A stretch of DNA of 64,000 nucleotides from Gordonia oryzae (GTDB lineage Bacteria; Actinomycetota; Actinomycetes; Mycobacteriales; Mycobacteriaceae), in contig NZ_RKMH01000002.1 in assembly GCF_003797185.1 (NCBI RefSeq), positions 186,001 to 250,000 on the forward strand. Direction: 5' to 3'. Position numbers and translations under genes: made by a program. The notes below the pieces were generated by a model, which was not told the DNA's origin, made no database searches, and was given only the letters and a program-made list of their open reading frames with translations. Of this stretch, positions 1 through 9,104 are shown one piece after another; within the stretch, counting starts at the first letter, position 1, and every line of letters begins with the position of its first letter.

Positions 1-78
1 GGCGGGCTGGCGAGCGCTGTCGGCGAAAGCAGGGGCGCTGTCGGCGAACCGGGCGCGACCGCGGCTCTCCGGCGTACC

Positions 79-1548
79 GTGGACGAGGTGGCAGAAGACT
101 TTACATCCGGGGATTTCACGACTGACGCCCCGACCGGCGGTTCAACGACCACCGAAACCCGTCATCCCTCTCCTCGCACCCTTGGTGAACTGCGGGCAAG
201 CGGTCATGTGCAGCGCAGCATCCGCGACGAGATCCGCAACAACCTGCTGACCGCGCTTCGTGAGGGCAGCGATCCGTGGCCGGGCATCGTCGGCTTTGAG
301 GCGACGGTCATCCCGCAACTCGAACGTGCGCTGCTCGCCGGTCACGACGTCGTCATGCTCGGCGAACGAGGCCAGGGCAAGACCCGCATCCTGCGGACCC
401 TCGTGGGCCTGCTCGACGAGTGGACGCCGGTGATCGCCGGCTCCGAACTCGGCGAGCATCCCTACGAGCCGATCACTCCGGCATCGATCCGCAAGGCCGC
501 CAACCTCCTCGACGACCTGCCCATCCAATGGCGCCATCGCAACGAGCGCTACAGCGAGAAGCTCGCCACGCCGGACACCTCGGTGGCCGATCTCGTCGGC
601 GACATCGACCCGATGAAGGTCGCCGAGGGCCGCAGCCTCGGTGACCCGGAGACCATTCACTTCGGGCTCATCCCGCGCGCACATCGTGGCATCGTCGCCA
701 TCAACGAGCTCCCCGACCTGGCCGAACGCATCCAGGTGTCGATGCTGAACGTGATGGAAGAGCGCGACATCCAGGTCCGCGGCTACACGCTGCGACTGCC
801 GCTGGACGTGATCGTGATGGCCAGCGCCAACCCCGAGGACTACACCAACCGCGGGCGCATCATCACCCCGCTCAAGGATCGCTTCTCCGCCGAGATCCGT
901 ACGCACTACCCGATCGAACTCGACGACGAGATCGCTGTCATCGAGCAGGAGGCCGACCTCACCGCCACGGTGCCGACCTTCATCACCGAGATCCTCGCGC
1001 GGTTCACCCGCTACGCCCGCGATCACCCGTCGATCGATCAGCGTTCGGGTGTGTCGGCGCGGTTTTCGATTGCCGGCGCCGAGACCGTTGCCGCGGCGGC
1101 GCTGCATCGCGCGGCCATCACCGGAGAAGAGGTGCCGGTGGCTCGCGTCGTCGACCTGGAATCGGTGATCGAGGTGCTGCGCGGCAAGATCGAGTTCGAG
1201 TCCGGTGAAGAGGGACGTGAACTCGAGATCCTCGAGCACCTGATGCGCAAGTCCGTCGCGGACACGGTGCGCGCCCATCTCGGCGGCATCGACATGGCGC
1301 CGCTGGTGTCGGCGTTGGAGGCCGGCGAGCTCGTGGTCACCGGTGACCGGGTGCCCGCCGCGGACTTCCTCGACTCGCTGCCGTCGCCGGAGACCACCGC
1401 GCCGGTGATCGACGAGATCGCCGAGCGACTCGAGGCCGGCTCTGACGGCGAGCGGGCCAGCGCCGTCGAACTCGCCCTTGAGGGACTGTTCCTCGCGCGA
1501 CGCATCGGCAAAGAGGCCGACGAGTCGGGGCAGATGATCTACGGCTGA
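79..1548 (+). CDS. MoxR/BchI-type AAA+ ATPase (Rv0958-like magnesium chelatase family)
   Basis: A AAA+ ATPase of about 489 residues resembling the BchI/ChlI subunit of magnesium chelatase. The Walker A motif GERGQGKT is at about residues 95-102 and a Walker B-like stretch ending in NELPDL lies in the middle. It is followed after 67 bases by a VWA-domain protein, the usual ATPase plus VWA pairing, so the two probably form a chaperone-like remodelling complex and not a true chelatase; no porphyrin genes are nearby. The same pair is Rv0958-Rv0959 in M. tuberculosis. The GTG at 79 is used as start, with another GTG at 88. The frame stays open to the left edge, so the real start could lie outside the window. 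Confidence 0.85.
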   Translation: MDEVAEDFTSGDFTTDAPTGGSTTTETRHPSPRTLGELRASGHVQRSIRDEIRNNLLTALREGSDPWPGIVGFEATVIPQLERALLAGHDVVMLGERGQGKTRILRTLVGLLDEWTPVIAGSELGEHPYEPITPASIRKAANLLDDLPIQWRHRNERYSEKLATPDTSVADLVGDIDPMKVAEGRSLGDPETIHFGLIPRAHRGIVAINELPDLAERIQVSMLNVMEERDIQVRGYTLRLPLDVIVMASANPEDYTNRGRIITPLKDRFSAEIRTHYPIELDDEIAVIEQEADLTATVPTFITEILARFTRYARDHPSIDQRSGVSARFSIAGAETVAAAALHRAAITGEEVPVARVVDLESVIEVLRGKIEFESGEEGRELEILEHLMRKSVADTVRAHLGGIDMAPLVSALEAGELVVTGDRVPAADFLDSLPSPETTAPVIDEIAERLEAGSDGERASAVELALEGLFLARRIGKEADESGQMIYG

Positions 1549-1615
1549 TCAACGCATTCCTGCGATCCGCGGCCGGGTACCCTCCCGGCGGACTCGACCA
1601 ACTCCGGAGAAACCC

Positions 1616-3601
1616 ATGGTGCAGAAGAATTTTCACCGATCCCGGTATCAGCGTTACAGCGGTGGGCCGGATCCGCTGGCACCGCCGGTGGATCTGCGAG
1701 AAGCGCTGAGCGAGATCGGCGACGACGTGATGGCCGGGGTCAGCCCCCAACGGGCGATGCAGGAGTTCCTGCGACGCGGGTCGCAGGGCATGCGGGGGCT
1801 GGACAAGCTGCGCGAGCAAGTGAATCGCCGGCGTCAGGAGCTGCTCAAGAAGCGCAACCTCGACGGAACCTTCACCGAAATCCGTGAACTCCTCGACCGG
1901 GCAGTGCTCACCGAGCGCAAACAACTAGCCCGCGACCTCGACGACGACGCACGGTTCGCCGAGATGCAGATCGGCAGCCTCCCGGCCTCCACCGCGCAGG
2001 CCGTCGAGGAACTCTCCGACTACCAGTGGCGCAGCCCCGAGGCGCAGCAGGACTACGACAAGATCGCCGATCTCCTCGGCCGCGAACTGCTCGATCAGCG
2101 TTTCTCCGGGATGAAGGAGGCGCTCGAGGGCGCCACCGACGCCGACCGGCGGCGGGTGTCGGAGATGCTCGCCGACCTCAACGAGCTCCTCAACGCCCAC
2201 AACCGCGGTGAGGATACGTCGCAGGCGTTCGACGAGTTCATGGACACACACGGCGAGTACTTTCCCGAGAACCCGCGTAACACCGAAGAACTCATCGATT
2301 CGCTGGCGCAGCGTGCTGCCGCGGCCCAGCAGTTCTACAACTCGCTGACTCCTGAGCAGCGGGCCGAACTCGATCAGCTCGCGCAGCAGGCATTCGGGTC
2401 GCCGGATCTGATGAGTCAACTCGCGCACATGGATTCGGCGCTGCGGCAGGCCCGGCCGGGGCTCGACTGGGACAACGCCCAGCAGTTCTCCGGCGATCAG
2501 CAGATGGGCCTGGGGGAGGGGGCCGCGGCACTACGCGACATCTCCGAACTCGAGGCGCTCTCCGAGCAACTGTCCCAGCAGTACGCCGGTGCGCAGATGG
2601 ACGACATCGACATCGACGCGCTGGAACGGCAACTCGGTGAGCAGGCCGGCGTCGACGCCCGCACCCTGCAGGAGTTGGAGAAGGCGCTACGCGAGGAGGG
2701 CTTCTTCGACCGGACCGCCGACGGCCGACTCCGATTGAGTCCCAAGGCGATGCGTCAACTCGGGCAGGCGATCTTCCGTGACATCGCCGACCAGATGGGC
2801 GCCCGCGGCGACCGGCAGACCCGCAACAGCGGGCTACTCGGCGAGCCGACCGGCTCGACCCGCGAATGGGCCTACGGCGACACCGACCCCTGGGATGTCT
2901 CGCGTACCGTCGCCAACGCCGTGTTGCGCACTGCCGCGGAAGGGCATCCGACCAGCGACGTGCATCCGGGGGTGCGGATCGACGTGCGCGACGTAGAGGT
3001 CGCCGAGACCGAGGCCCGAACACAGGCGGCGGTGGTGCTGCTCGTCGACACCTCGTTCTCGATGGAGATGGAGGGTCGCTGGACCCCGATGAAGCGCACC
3101 GCGATTGCGCTCAATCACCTGATCTCGACCCGATTCCGCAGCGACGAACTGCATCTCATCGCGTTCGGTCGCCACGCCCGGTCGATCGACATCGCCGAAC
3201 TGACCGGGTTGCAGCCGCGGATGGAGCAGGGCACCAACCTGCATCACGCGCTGTTGCTGGCCGGTCGGCACCTGCGTCGGTTTCCCAATGCGCAACCGGT
3301 GGTGCTCGTCGTCACCGACGGCGAACCGACCGCGCACCTCGACCCGAGTGGTGAGCCGTTCTTCTTCTATCCGCCGCACCCGCAGACCATCGCGGTGACC
3401 GTCCGCGAGCTCGATCACGTTGCCCGCCTCGGCGCGCAGGTCACGTTCTTCCGGCTCGGCGAGGATCCCGGGTTGGCGCACTTCATGGACCAGATCGCCC
3501 GCCGCATCGGGGGCCGGGTCATCGCCCCCGACGTCGACGGTCTCGGCGCGGCGGTCGTCGGCGACTACCTCCGCTCACGCCGGGGGCCACGGCGGGGCTG
3601 A
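1616..3601 (+). CDS. VWA-domain protein, partner of the AAA ATPase (Rv0959-like)
   Basis: A 661-residue protein with a C-terminal von Willebrand factor A domain. The metal-binding MIDAS motif DTSFSM lies near residue 478, followed by a conserved threonine region (EQGTNLHH) and VVTDGEPT. The long N-terminal part is charged, Gln-rich and probably helical. It follows the AAA ATPase, and in this family the VWA protein recruits the substrate to the ATPase. The ATG at 1616 has a CCGGAG ribosome site seven bases upstream. The last 27 bases overlap the convergent reading frame on the other strand. Confidence 0.85.
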   Translation: MVQKNFHRSRYQRYSGGPDPLAPPVDLREALSEIGDDVMAGVSPQRAMQEFLRRGSQGMRGLDKLREQVNRRRQELLKKRNLDGTFTEIRELLDRAVLTERKQLARDLDDDARFAEMQIGSLPASTAQAVEELSDYQWRSPEAQQDYDKIADLLGRELLDQRFSGMKEALEGATDADRRRVSEMLADLNELLNAHNRGEDTSQAFDEFMDTHGEYFPENPRNTEELIDSLAQRAAAAQQFYNSLTPEQRAELDQLAQQAFGSPDLMSQLAHMDSALRQARPGLDWDNAQQFSGDQQMGLGEGAAALRDISELEALSEQLSQQYAGAQMDDIDIDALERQLGEQAGVDARTLQELEKALREEGFFDRTADGRLRLSPKAMRQLGQAIFRDIADQMGARGDRQTRNSGLLGEPTGSTREWAYGDTDPWDVSRTVANAVLRTAAEGHPTSDVHPGVRIDVRDVEVAETEARTQAAVVLLVDTSFSMEMEGRWTPMKRTAIALNHLISTRFRSDELHLIAFGRHARSIDIAELTGLQPRMEQGTNLHHALLLAGRHLRRFPNAQPVVLVVTDGEPTAHLDPSGEPFFFYPPHPQTIAVTVRELDHVARLGAQVTFFRLGEDPGLAHFMDQIARRIGGRVIAPDVDGLGAAVVGDYLRSRRGPRRG

Positions 3602-4088
3602 CGGGGGAGTGGACGGTGCCGGCGGGGGCGCACGCCGCCGCCCGATCAGCCACAGGACAAGACCGGTGATCGCGACGGCCAGGCCGAAGCCGCCGCCGAA
3701 GACCGAGAGCAGGATGCCGCCGATGCCGGAGAACAGCCCGCCCACCGACACCGGTGGGGCACCGACGATGGAGGAGTCGCCGCAATCGAGCGTGTACACA
3801 CCGCTGCTGGTGATCGAGTACTGGGCGAAGGACCGCACGGAGGTGTTCCGGTAGGTGAACGAGTACGTCGAATTTGACTGTCGGCGTTGGGCTCCCGGGC
3901 CGTTGACGGCGCACGACGGTACCGTGTCCTCGAAGGTGTCAGACTGTGTTCCCGGCGCGTAGAGCACCAGGGTGTCCCCGGCGTCGAGGTGGTGTGGTGC
4001 CGACCCTCGGATCTCGAATGCCCGCGCCCAGGCTGACAGCCACCGCGATCATGCCGAGCCACATCACGACCCTACCTACTCGCCGCAT
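3575..4088 (-). pseudogene. Small membrane protein gene split by an apparent frameshift
   Basis: Two minus-strand frames look like halves of one protein. The first (ATG at 4088) gives an N-terminal membrane segment, MRRVGRVVMWLGMIAVAVSL. The second runs from about 4025 to 3575 and gives an extracellular part with two cysteines (VPSCAVNG, TLDCGDS) and a C-terminal membrane helix with a Pro-rich tail. The join falls at about 4010-4030, where the reading moves from one frame to the other. Alternatively only the second frame is used, from the GTG at 3967. I do not recognise the family. Either a real indel or a sequencing error would explain the split. Confidence 0.5.
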
Positions 4089-4192
4089 GTCCCGATCGTG
4101 CCAGACCACGGGCACTCCAGTGGCGATCTCAGGGTCGGATCTCAGGGTGTTCACCAATGTCGGGGCCGGCTCTACCGGCCTAGTCTGAACGG

Positions 4193-4849
4193 GTGAGCAC
4201 CGTAGAGGACCCGACCTACGACGACCGTCGATCGCGGATGCGAGCCGCCGACGCCGATCGTGAGCTGGTGCACGAGATCTTGTCGGCAGCGATGGAGCAG
4301 GGGAGCCTGAGCCCCGCCGAGTACGAGGAGCGAGCGGGACAAGCGTTGATGGCCAAGACCTTCGGTGAGCTCGATGCCCTCACCGACGATCTGCCGGTCA
4401 CTCAGCTCGGGGTGGCGCTACCGGAGCCCGACGCGCCGTATCCCTCGATGGTGACGACACGAAGCGGCCGCGCACCGATTCGCAGCTGTCTGGCGATCAT
4501 GTCGGGCAGCGAGCTCAAGGGGCAGGCGGCCGTCGCCGATCAGCTCTCGGCCACCGCGATCATGGGCGGCGTGGAGATCGACCTGCGGGAGGTCGAGTTC
4601 ACCGCACCGCACCTGAGTATCGAGTGCGTCGCCATCATGGGTGGCATCGACATCACCGTGCCGCCAGATGTGGCCGTGGAGGTTGGCGGCGGCGCCATCA
4701 TGGGCGGATTCAGTAACAAGGCGTCGGGGTCGGGTCCGCCGGGCGCACCCACGATTCACGTCACCGGCTTTGCGGTGCTGGGTGGGGTAGACGTGAAATG
4801 CAAAGAGCGCGGTGACAAGCCGCGGAAGCCCTGGCAGTGCGGGCAGTGA
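4193..4849 (+). CDS. DUF1707 domain protein with LiaF-like C-terminal domain (Rv0966c-like)
   Basis: A 218-residue protein. The N-terminal 60 residues are the DUF1707 domain (RAADADRELV, EYEERAGQAL, FGELDALTDDLP). The C-terminal half is built of repeated IMGG strands (AIMGGVEID, AIMGGIDIT, AIMGGF, VLGGVDV), as in the LiaF/DUF2154 cell-wall stress sensor fold. It has no membrane helix, so it is probably cytoplasmic or membrane-associated. The GTG at 4193 is used. A homologue, Rv0966c, lies in the same neighbourhood in M. tuberculosis. The function is unknown. Confidence 0.8.
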   Translation: MSTVEDPTYDDRRSRMRAADADRELVHEILSAAMEQGSLSPAEYEERAGQALMAKTFGELDALTDDLPVTQLGVALPEPDAPYPSMVTTRSGRAPIRSCLAIMSGSELKGQAAVADQLSATAIMGGVEIDLREVEFTAPHLSIECVAIMGGIDITVPPDVAVEVGGGAIMGGFSNKASGSGPPGAPTIHVTGFAVLGGVDVKCKERGDKPRKPWQCGQ

Positions 4850-4862
4850 GACAGCCGCTGTA

Positions 4863-5498
4863 TCAGCCCGCCCGCCCGTAGATCATCCGGCCGATCGTCT
4901 GGGTAAGTGCGTCGAGGGCGTGGGCATCACGCCCGTCGTCGGGGTTGCCCTGTGCGAGTTCGGAGAGCCGCCCGTCACGCACGATGGCGACCAGGGTGGC
5001 GAGTTCGGCGGCGGCCGGCCCGTCCGGGGCGAGTTCGGCGGCGCGGTCGCGCTCGATCTTGTCGGCGAGCCTGGACACGAAGCGCTCCCTCGCGCGGCCG
5101 AGGAATTCTTGAAGCGGCGGATAGTCGGACTGTCCCGATTGTGCCGCGCACGCGAGGATCGGACCGTTGTCGCGCCAGATCGCGGCGACCGCCGCGAGCT
5201 GGGCGCGCAGGCCGTCGAGGTCGGGGCCATCGGAGTCGAACCACTCATGGGTGCTGGTGAATTCGTTCCAGGTCTGTTCCATCAGTGTGGCCAGGACAGC
5301 CTGCTTGGACGGGAAATAGAAGTAGAAGCTCGTGCGGGAGATCCCGGCCGCCGACGCGATCTCATCGATAGTGACCTGGCCGATCGGCCGGTGCGAGAGC
5401 AGTCGCCGGGTGGCGGCGAGGATCTGCTCCTCGCGTCGGTCGCCCTTGGTCGGGGCGCCGCGCCGACGCCCCGCAGCCGCGGTCTTGGCGGAACTCAT
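4863..5498 (-). CDS. TetR/AcrR-family repressor, EthR-like
   Basis: A 211-residue TetR regulator. The N-terminal helix-turn-helix (EEQILAATRRLL, ITIDEIASAAGIS-type pattern, then FYFYFPSKQAVL) is close in pattern to that of EthR. The C-terminal ligand domain is variable. It is divergent from an MFS exporter, and the 85-base gap between them holds two palindromes, so it very likely represses the exporter and itself until a ligand binds. The ATG at 5498 is the first good start. Confidence 0.88.
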   Translation of the reverse strand: MSSAKTAAAGRRRGAPTKGDRREEQILAATRRLLSHRPIGQVTIDEIASAAGISRTSFYFYFPSKQAVLATLMEQTWNEFTSTHEWFDSDGPDLDGLRAQLAAVAAIWRDNGPILACAAQSGQSDYPPLQEFLGRARERFVSRLADKIERDRAAELAPDGPAAAELATLVAIVRDGRLSELAQGNPDDGRDAHALDALTQTIGRMIYGRAG

Positions 5499-5523
5499 GG
5501 GTTCATCGTAGGGAATGGCACAT

Positions 5524-5563
5524 AATCGACGTCACGTCGAACAGAATCGACATGATGTCGATT
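5524..5563. promoter_or_regulatory. Two palindromic operators for the TetR regulator
   Basis: Two inverted repeats lie between the repressor and the exporter. Site 1 is TCGACGT-C-ACGTCGA at 5526-5540. Site 2 is AATCGACAT-G-ATGTCGATT at 5545-5563, a perfect 9-1-9 palindrome. They share TCGACnT-n-AnGTCGA and their centres are 21 bases apart, two helical turns, which suits two repressor dimers on one DNA face. They sit just upstream of the exporter start. Confidence 0.75.
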
Positions 5564-5583
5564 TCCGTTCTATCGTGGTGGTC

Positions 5584-7080
5584 ATGTCTTCAACCACCCG
5601 GCGTCCGGTGTCCCCGGCGCTCGTGATCGTCGCCGCTGCGGCGTCGGTCCTGTTGCTCTCGATGATCCAGACCCTCGCGGTGCCGGCACTGCCGCAGATC
5701 GGCGAGCAACTCGACGTCTCGCTGACCACGGTGGGCTGGGTGACCACCGCGACGATGCTCGCCGCGTCGGCGTTCACCCCGCTGTTGGGTCGCCTCGGAG
5801 ACGTCTACGGTCACAAACGCGTGATCCTGGCCGCGCTGGCATTGACGCTCGCCGGCAGCCTCGTTGCCGCGCTTGCCGATTCGATCGATGTGCTCATCGT
5901 CGGACGAGTCCTGCAGGGTGCGAGCTTCGGCTTGTTCCCGCTGGCGATCAGCGTGCTGCGCGAAGAACTCCCGCGCGAGCGACTCACCGCCGCCATGGCA
6001 ATCACCGCCTCGGCGCTCGGCGTGGGCAGCGGGCTGGCCCTCGTGGCGACCGGGCTGCTCACCCGCAATGACGCCGACTATCGCCGGATCTTCTGGCTGT
6101 GCGTGGCGATGACCGTTGTGGTGATCGGTCTGATGCTCTCCGCCGTCCCGAACCGTGCCGGGTCGGGTGGACGCGTCGACTATGCGGGCGCTCTGGTGTT
6201 GGCGATCGGACTGGTGTGTCTGCTGCTACCGACCTCGCAGGGCCATGACTGGGGATGGGCATCGACCCGGGTGATCGGTCTCTACCTCGCCGCTGCCGTC
6301 GTCCTCGTCGGATTCTGGGTCCTGCAATCGTGCCGGGCGACGCCACTGGTGTCGGTGGATCTGCTCAAGCACCGCGCAGTGCTCGCGACCAATGTCGCAT
6401 CGCTGTGCGTCGGGTTCGCGATGTTCAGCGTGTTCCTCGGCGCCACATACTTCGTGCAGACGCCGGACCTGTTGGCGGGCTACGGGTTCGGTGCCTCGGT
6501 CCTGCGGACCAGCGTCGTGTTCATGCTGCCGGCGGCGATCGTGTCCATCCTCGTCGGACCCATCGCCGGACTGCTCGTCGCCCGTAGCGGGCCGCGGGCG
6601 GTGCTGCTCGGTGCGGGGATCGTCGGGGTTGTCGGCATGATGATGCTCGCCGTGCTGCACGACAACACCGGCGAGATGATCGGCGGCCTGATCGTCGCGA
6701 ATGTGGCCGTGGCAGCGGCATATGCGGCCATGCCGGCTCTGCTCGTCGCCAACGTGGAGCCGCGGGAGACCGGGATCGCGAACTCCATCAACTCGATCAT
6801 GAGGACCGTCGGCGGTGCGGTCGGCAGTGCCGTCATCATCGCCGTGCTCGCCGCCGAGGTGTCGGTGCACTCGGTGCACGGTGTGCCGGTGTCGTTGCCC
6901 ACCGAGAATGCCTATCGGGCGGCATTTGTCTTGGGCGCCGGAGCGTTCGCGCTCGCCGCGGCGTTGGCGGCCTTCGCCATTCCGCGTGGCGGACACCCGA
7001 TGAACGCCCATCAGCATGAGGAGGAGATCGCCGGCGGCGCTGCCGGAGAGTTCTCGACGGCATCGGTGTCTCTCGACTGA
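5584..7080 (+). CDS. MFS drug-type exporter, DHA2-like (14 TM)
   Basis: A 498-residue major facilitator protein with about 14 hydrophobic segments. The family signature is in the second loop (GRLGDVYGHKR), and motif C-like glycines occur in TM5 (GVGSGLALVATG). It is probably a proton-driven multidrug or metabolite exporter in the plasma membrane. The ATG at 5584 is chosen because an earlier in-frame ATG at 5515 would place the two operators inside the coding region. It is divergent from and probably repressed by the TetR gene. Confidence 0.88.
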   Translation: MSSTTRRPVSPALVIVAAAASVLLLSMIQTLAVPALPQIGEQLDVSLTTVGWVTTATMLAASAFTPLLGRLGDVYGHKRVILAALALTLAGSLVAALADSIDVLIVGRVLQGASFGLFPLAISVLREELPRERLTAAMAITASALGVGSGLALVATGLLTRNDADYRRIFWLCVAMTVVVIGLMLSAVPNRAGSGGRVDYAGALVLAIGLVCLLLPTSQGHDWGWASTRVIGLYLAAAVVLVGFWVLQSCRATPLVSVDLLKHRAVLATNVASLCVGFAMFSVFLGATYFVQTPDLLAGYGFGASVLRTSVVFMLPAAIVSILVGPIAGLLVARSGPRAVLLGAGIVGVVGMMMLAVLHDNTGEMIGGLIVANVAVAAAYAAMPALLVANVEPRETGIANSINSIMRTVGGAVGSAVIIAVLAAEVSVHSVHGVPVSLPTENAYRAAFVLGAGAFALAAALAAFAIPRGGHPMNAHQHEEEIAGGAAGEFSTASVSLD

Positions 7081-7098
7081 TGGGCGAAACCTCGACGA

Positions 7099-8031
7099 TC
7101 AGGCCAGGAGCCACGCGATGATCGCGATCGCCGGGATCGACGCGAGTGTGGTGATCAACGCCGTGTCGCGGGCGAGTACCTGACCGCTCCGGTATCGGGT
7201 GGCGTAGACCAGGACGTTCTGCGCGGTGGGCAAGGCGCCGATCACGGTTTGCGCAAACAGTTTGTGGCCCTGCTCGCCGAATCCCCAGCGCGCGATCGCG
7301 TAGACGAGGACTGGCATCGCGATGGTCTTCAGCACGGTCGCCAGCACGATGTCGCGTCGCGGGCTCTGGCCTTTTTTGAACACCGTCACACCGGTCAGCG
7401 ACAGGCCGAAGGCGAGAAGGGCTCCCGGCACCGAGGCATTGCCCAGCATCTTCAACGGTTCCAGGATCGCCTGTGGCGGGGTCCATCCGATCGCGGAGAT
7501 GACCACCCCGAGTACGCCGCCGATGACGATCGGGTTGGTCAGCGGCAACACGAGCGCATCACGGAACGGGTGACCTGTCCCGCGTTCCAGCGCGGTGAGA
7601 TCCAGTGCGGTCAACGCGATCGGCGAGTAGATGAGGATCTGGAACAGCAACAGCGGCGCGATGAACGACGCGTCGTCGAGCACGAAGATCGCAATCGGCA
7701 CACCGAGATTGACGCTGTTGACATACGACGACGACAGCGCACCGATGACCAGATCGGGAGTCGGTCTGCCCAACAGCACCTGTGCCACGACGAAGTACAG
7801 CAGTCCGATGATCAGTGCACTGCCGCCGGCGATGACCAGGGTCGAGGAGAACACGACGGACAGGTCGGTGGTCACCAGCGAATAGAACAACAGCGCCGGT
7901 GTCGCGACGAAGAAGACCAGCCGGGAGAGCACCTCATGAGCATGGTCACCGAGCACCCCGGTCCGACCGAGGAGGAATCCGACGCCGACCATGATGAAGA
8001 TCGCGGTGAAACCGGAGACGACGCCTGACAC
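7099..8031 (-). CDS. AEC-family transporter (auxin efflux carrier type)
   Basis: A 310-residue membrane protein with ten predicted helices. It has the family pattern of a conserved NxGxP-type break (SVNLGVPI) in the first half and a second broken helix (SVPGALLAFGLSL). Members export or exchange small carboxylates such as malate; the substrate is not evident here. GTG start at 8031. It is convergent with the MFS gene and divergent from the DUF4190 gene. Confidence 0.85.
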   Translation of the reverse strand: MSGVVSGFTAIFIMVGVGFLLGRTGVLGDHAHEVLSRLVFFVATPALLFYSLVTTDLSVVFSSTLVIAGGSALIIGLLYFVVAQVLLGRPTPDLVIGALSSSYVNSVNLGVPIAIFVLDDASFIAPLLLFQILIYSPIALTALDLTALERGTGHPFRDALVLPLTNPIVIGGVLGVVISAIGWTPPQAILEPLKMLGNASVPGALLAFGLSLTGVTVFKKGQSPRRDIVLATVLKTIAMPVLVYAIARWGFGEQGHKLFAQTVIGALPTAQNVLVYATRYRSGQVLARDTALITTLASIPAIAIIAWLLA

Positions 8032-8044
8032 CCGGTCGAGTGTA

Positions 8045-8056
8045 TTGCCGCGGCAA
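8045..8056. promoter_or_regulatory. Short perfect palindrome in the divergent AEC / DUF4190 gap
   Basis: TTGCCGCGGCAA is a perfect 12-base palindrome 14 bases upstream of the transporter start. It may be an operator for the transporter, but no regulator gene is adjacent. Confidence 0.25.
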
Positions 8057-8164
8057 CAGTACGGATCGAACGGATGAGCCGCGGCCTTCGGTGTGCGGTG
8101 GTGACCGACCGGTTCGCTATTCTCATCAGCATCACGCCTCCGGGCCGATTAGGAAGGTCGAAGC

Positions 8165-8767
8165 ATGTCCACACCGCACGACGACCGCGGGCACTCATCG
8201 GACTCCGGCGCATCGCCGGATGACCAGACAACGATTCATCACTCCAAGATCGATCTCAGCAAGCCGACCACACAGTCCGACGACCTCTCGCAGTGGCAGG
8301 CGACCCAGATGAACCCCACGCCCACGATGCCGTCGCAGGGTCCGGGGCTGCCGCCGCTGCAGCCGCCGGCGTCGCCGACACCGCCCGCCTACGGCGCGCC
8401 GTCGTATCCGGCATCCGGGACTCCCGGCTATGGCCAGCCCGGCTACGGCCAGCCCGGCTACGGGCAACCGGGATACGGGCAACCGGGATACGGGCCGCCC
8501 TACGTCGGTGTGCCGGCCAAGCGCACGAACCCGATGGCCATCGCGGCGCTTGTCGTGTCGGTCGTCGGCTGTGGGTGTTTGAGCTGGCTCGGGATCGTGT
8601 TTGGGGTCATTGCCCGAAACCAAATCAGGGACTCGCAAGGCGCCGAGGAAGGCGAAGGATTGGCACTGGCCGGGATCATCATCGGTGCCGCGGCGCTCGT
8701 GATCTTCCTCGCCTATGTCCTCATCAACATACTGATCGGCGGTTTCGCGGCGTTGTCGTCGAGTTAG
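8165..8767 (+). CDS. DUF4190 membrane protein with Gly-Tyr-Gln-Pro repeats
   Basis: A 200-residue protein. The N-terminal half is a disordered Pro/Gly/Tyr-rich region with five tandem GYGQP-type pentapeptides (about residues 88-112). The C-terminal half is a DUF4190 domain with two membrane helices around VVGCGCLSWLGIVFGVIARNQI. Such proteins are common, poorly understood membrane proteins of actinobacteria. The stop codon TAG at 8765-8767 uses the first bases of a MITE-like element, so the original C-terminus may have been different. Confidence 0.8.
   Translation: MSTPHDDRGHSSDSGASPDDQTTIHHSKIDLSKPTTQSDDLSQWQATQMNPTPTMPSQGPGLPPLQPPASPTPPAYGAPSYPASGTPGYGQPGYGQPGYGQPGYGQPGYGPPYVGVPAKRTNPMAIAALVVSVVGCGCLSWLGIVFGVIARNQIRDSQGAEEGEGLALAGIIIGAAALVIFLAYVLINILIGGFAALSSS
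8423..8497 (+). repeat. 15-base tandem repeats encoding GYGQP
   Basis: About five copies of a 15-base unit of the type CCCGGCTACGGCCAG, with silent differences between copies. They lie inside the DUF4190 gene and encode its flexible tail. Confidence 0.85.
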
Positions 8768-8928
8768 GGGGTGTCTCCCAATTCCCTGTGCGGGTCTTGG
8801 CGGCCCGATTGCGCCCTGGCCGCGTTGTCGTCGGTCACGATAGCTGCCGCTATCGCTTCCTCCTCCGCCTTGCCAGAACACAATCGTTCGCGCCACTCCC
8901 TCGCAGACGAATTGGGAGACACACCCTA
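8765..8928. mobile_element. MITE-like element with 20-base terminal inverted repeats
   Basis: A 164-base segment bounded by TAGGGGGTGTCTCCCAATTC (8765-8784) and the inverted copy ending at 8928; the arms match at 19 of 20 positions. There is no open frame of meaning inside. The outermost TA on each side could be a TA target duplication, as made by IS630/Tc1-type transposases, or part of the repeat. It is too short to encode a transposase, so it would be mobilised by one elsewhere. It supplies the stop codon of the preceding gene. Confidence 0.65.
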
Positions 8929-9104
8929 GTTGTGACGGCCGCTGGCCGGGGCTGACGGCGCGTTTTGGATCTGCGACCACCCGCCGGGTAGTCTGGTCGG
9001 GTTGCGTGTCGCGCCTAACTGCCGCGGACGCGCTGACCAGGAGCAATCATCCCCCTGTATTCGGTGCGGATGAACGGCGAGACCACGTAGAGAAGGGCAC
9101 GATC

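Noticed and set aside
1-78. Repeated CGCTGTCGGCG words at the left edge
   Set aside because: Similar words occur in the nitrate reductase linker; they are short GC-rich words and give no evidence of a mobile repeat.
142-1278. Minus-strand open frame of 378 codons
   Set aside because: Antisense of the AAA ATPase with no recognisable domain.
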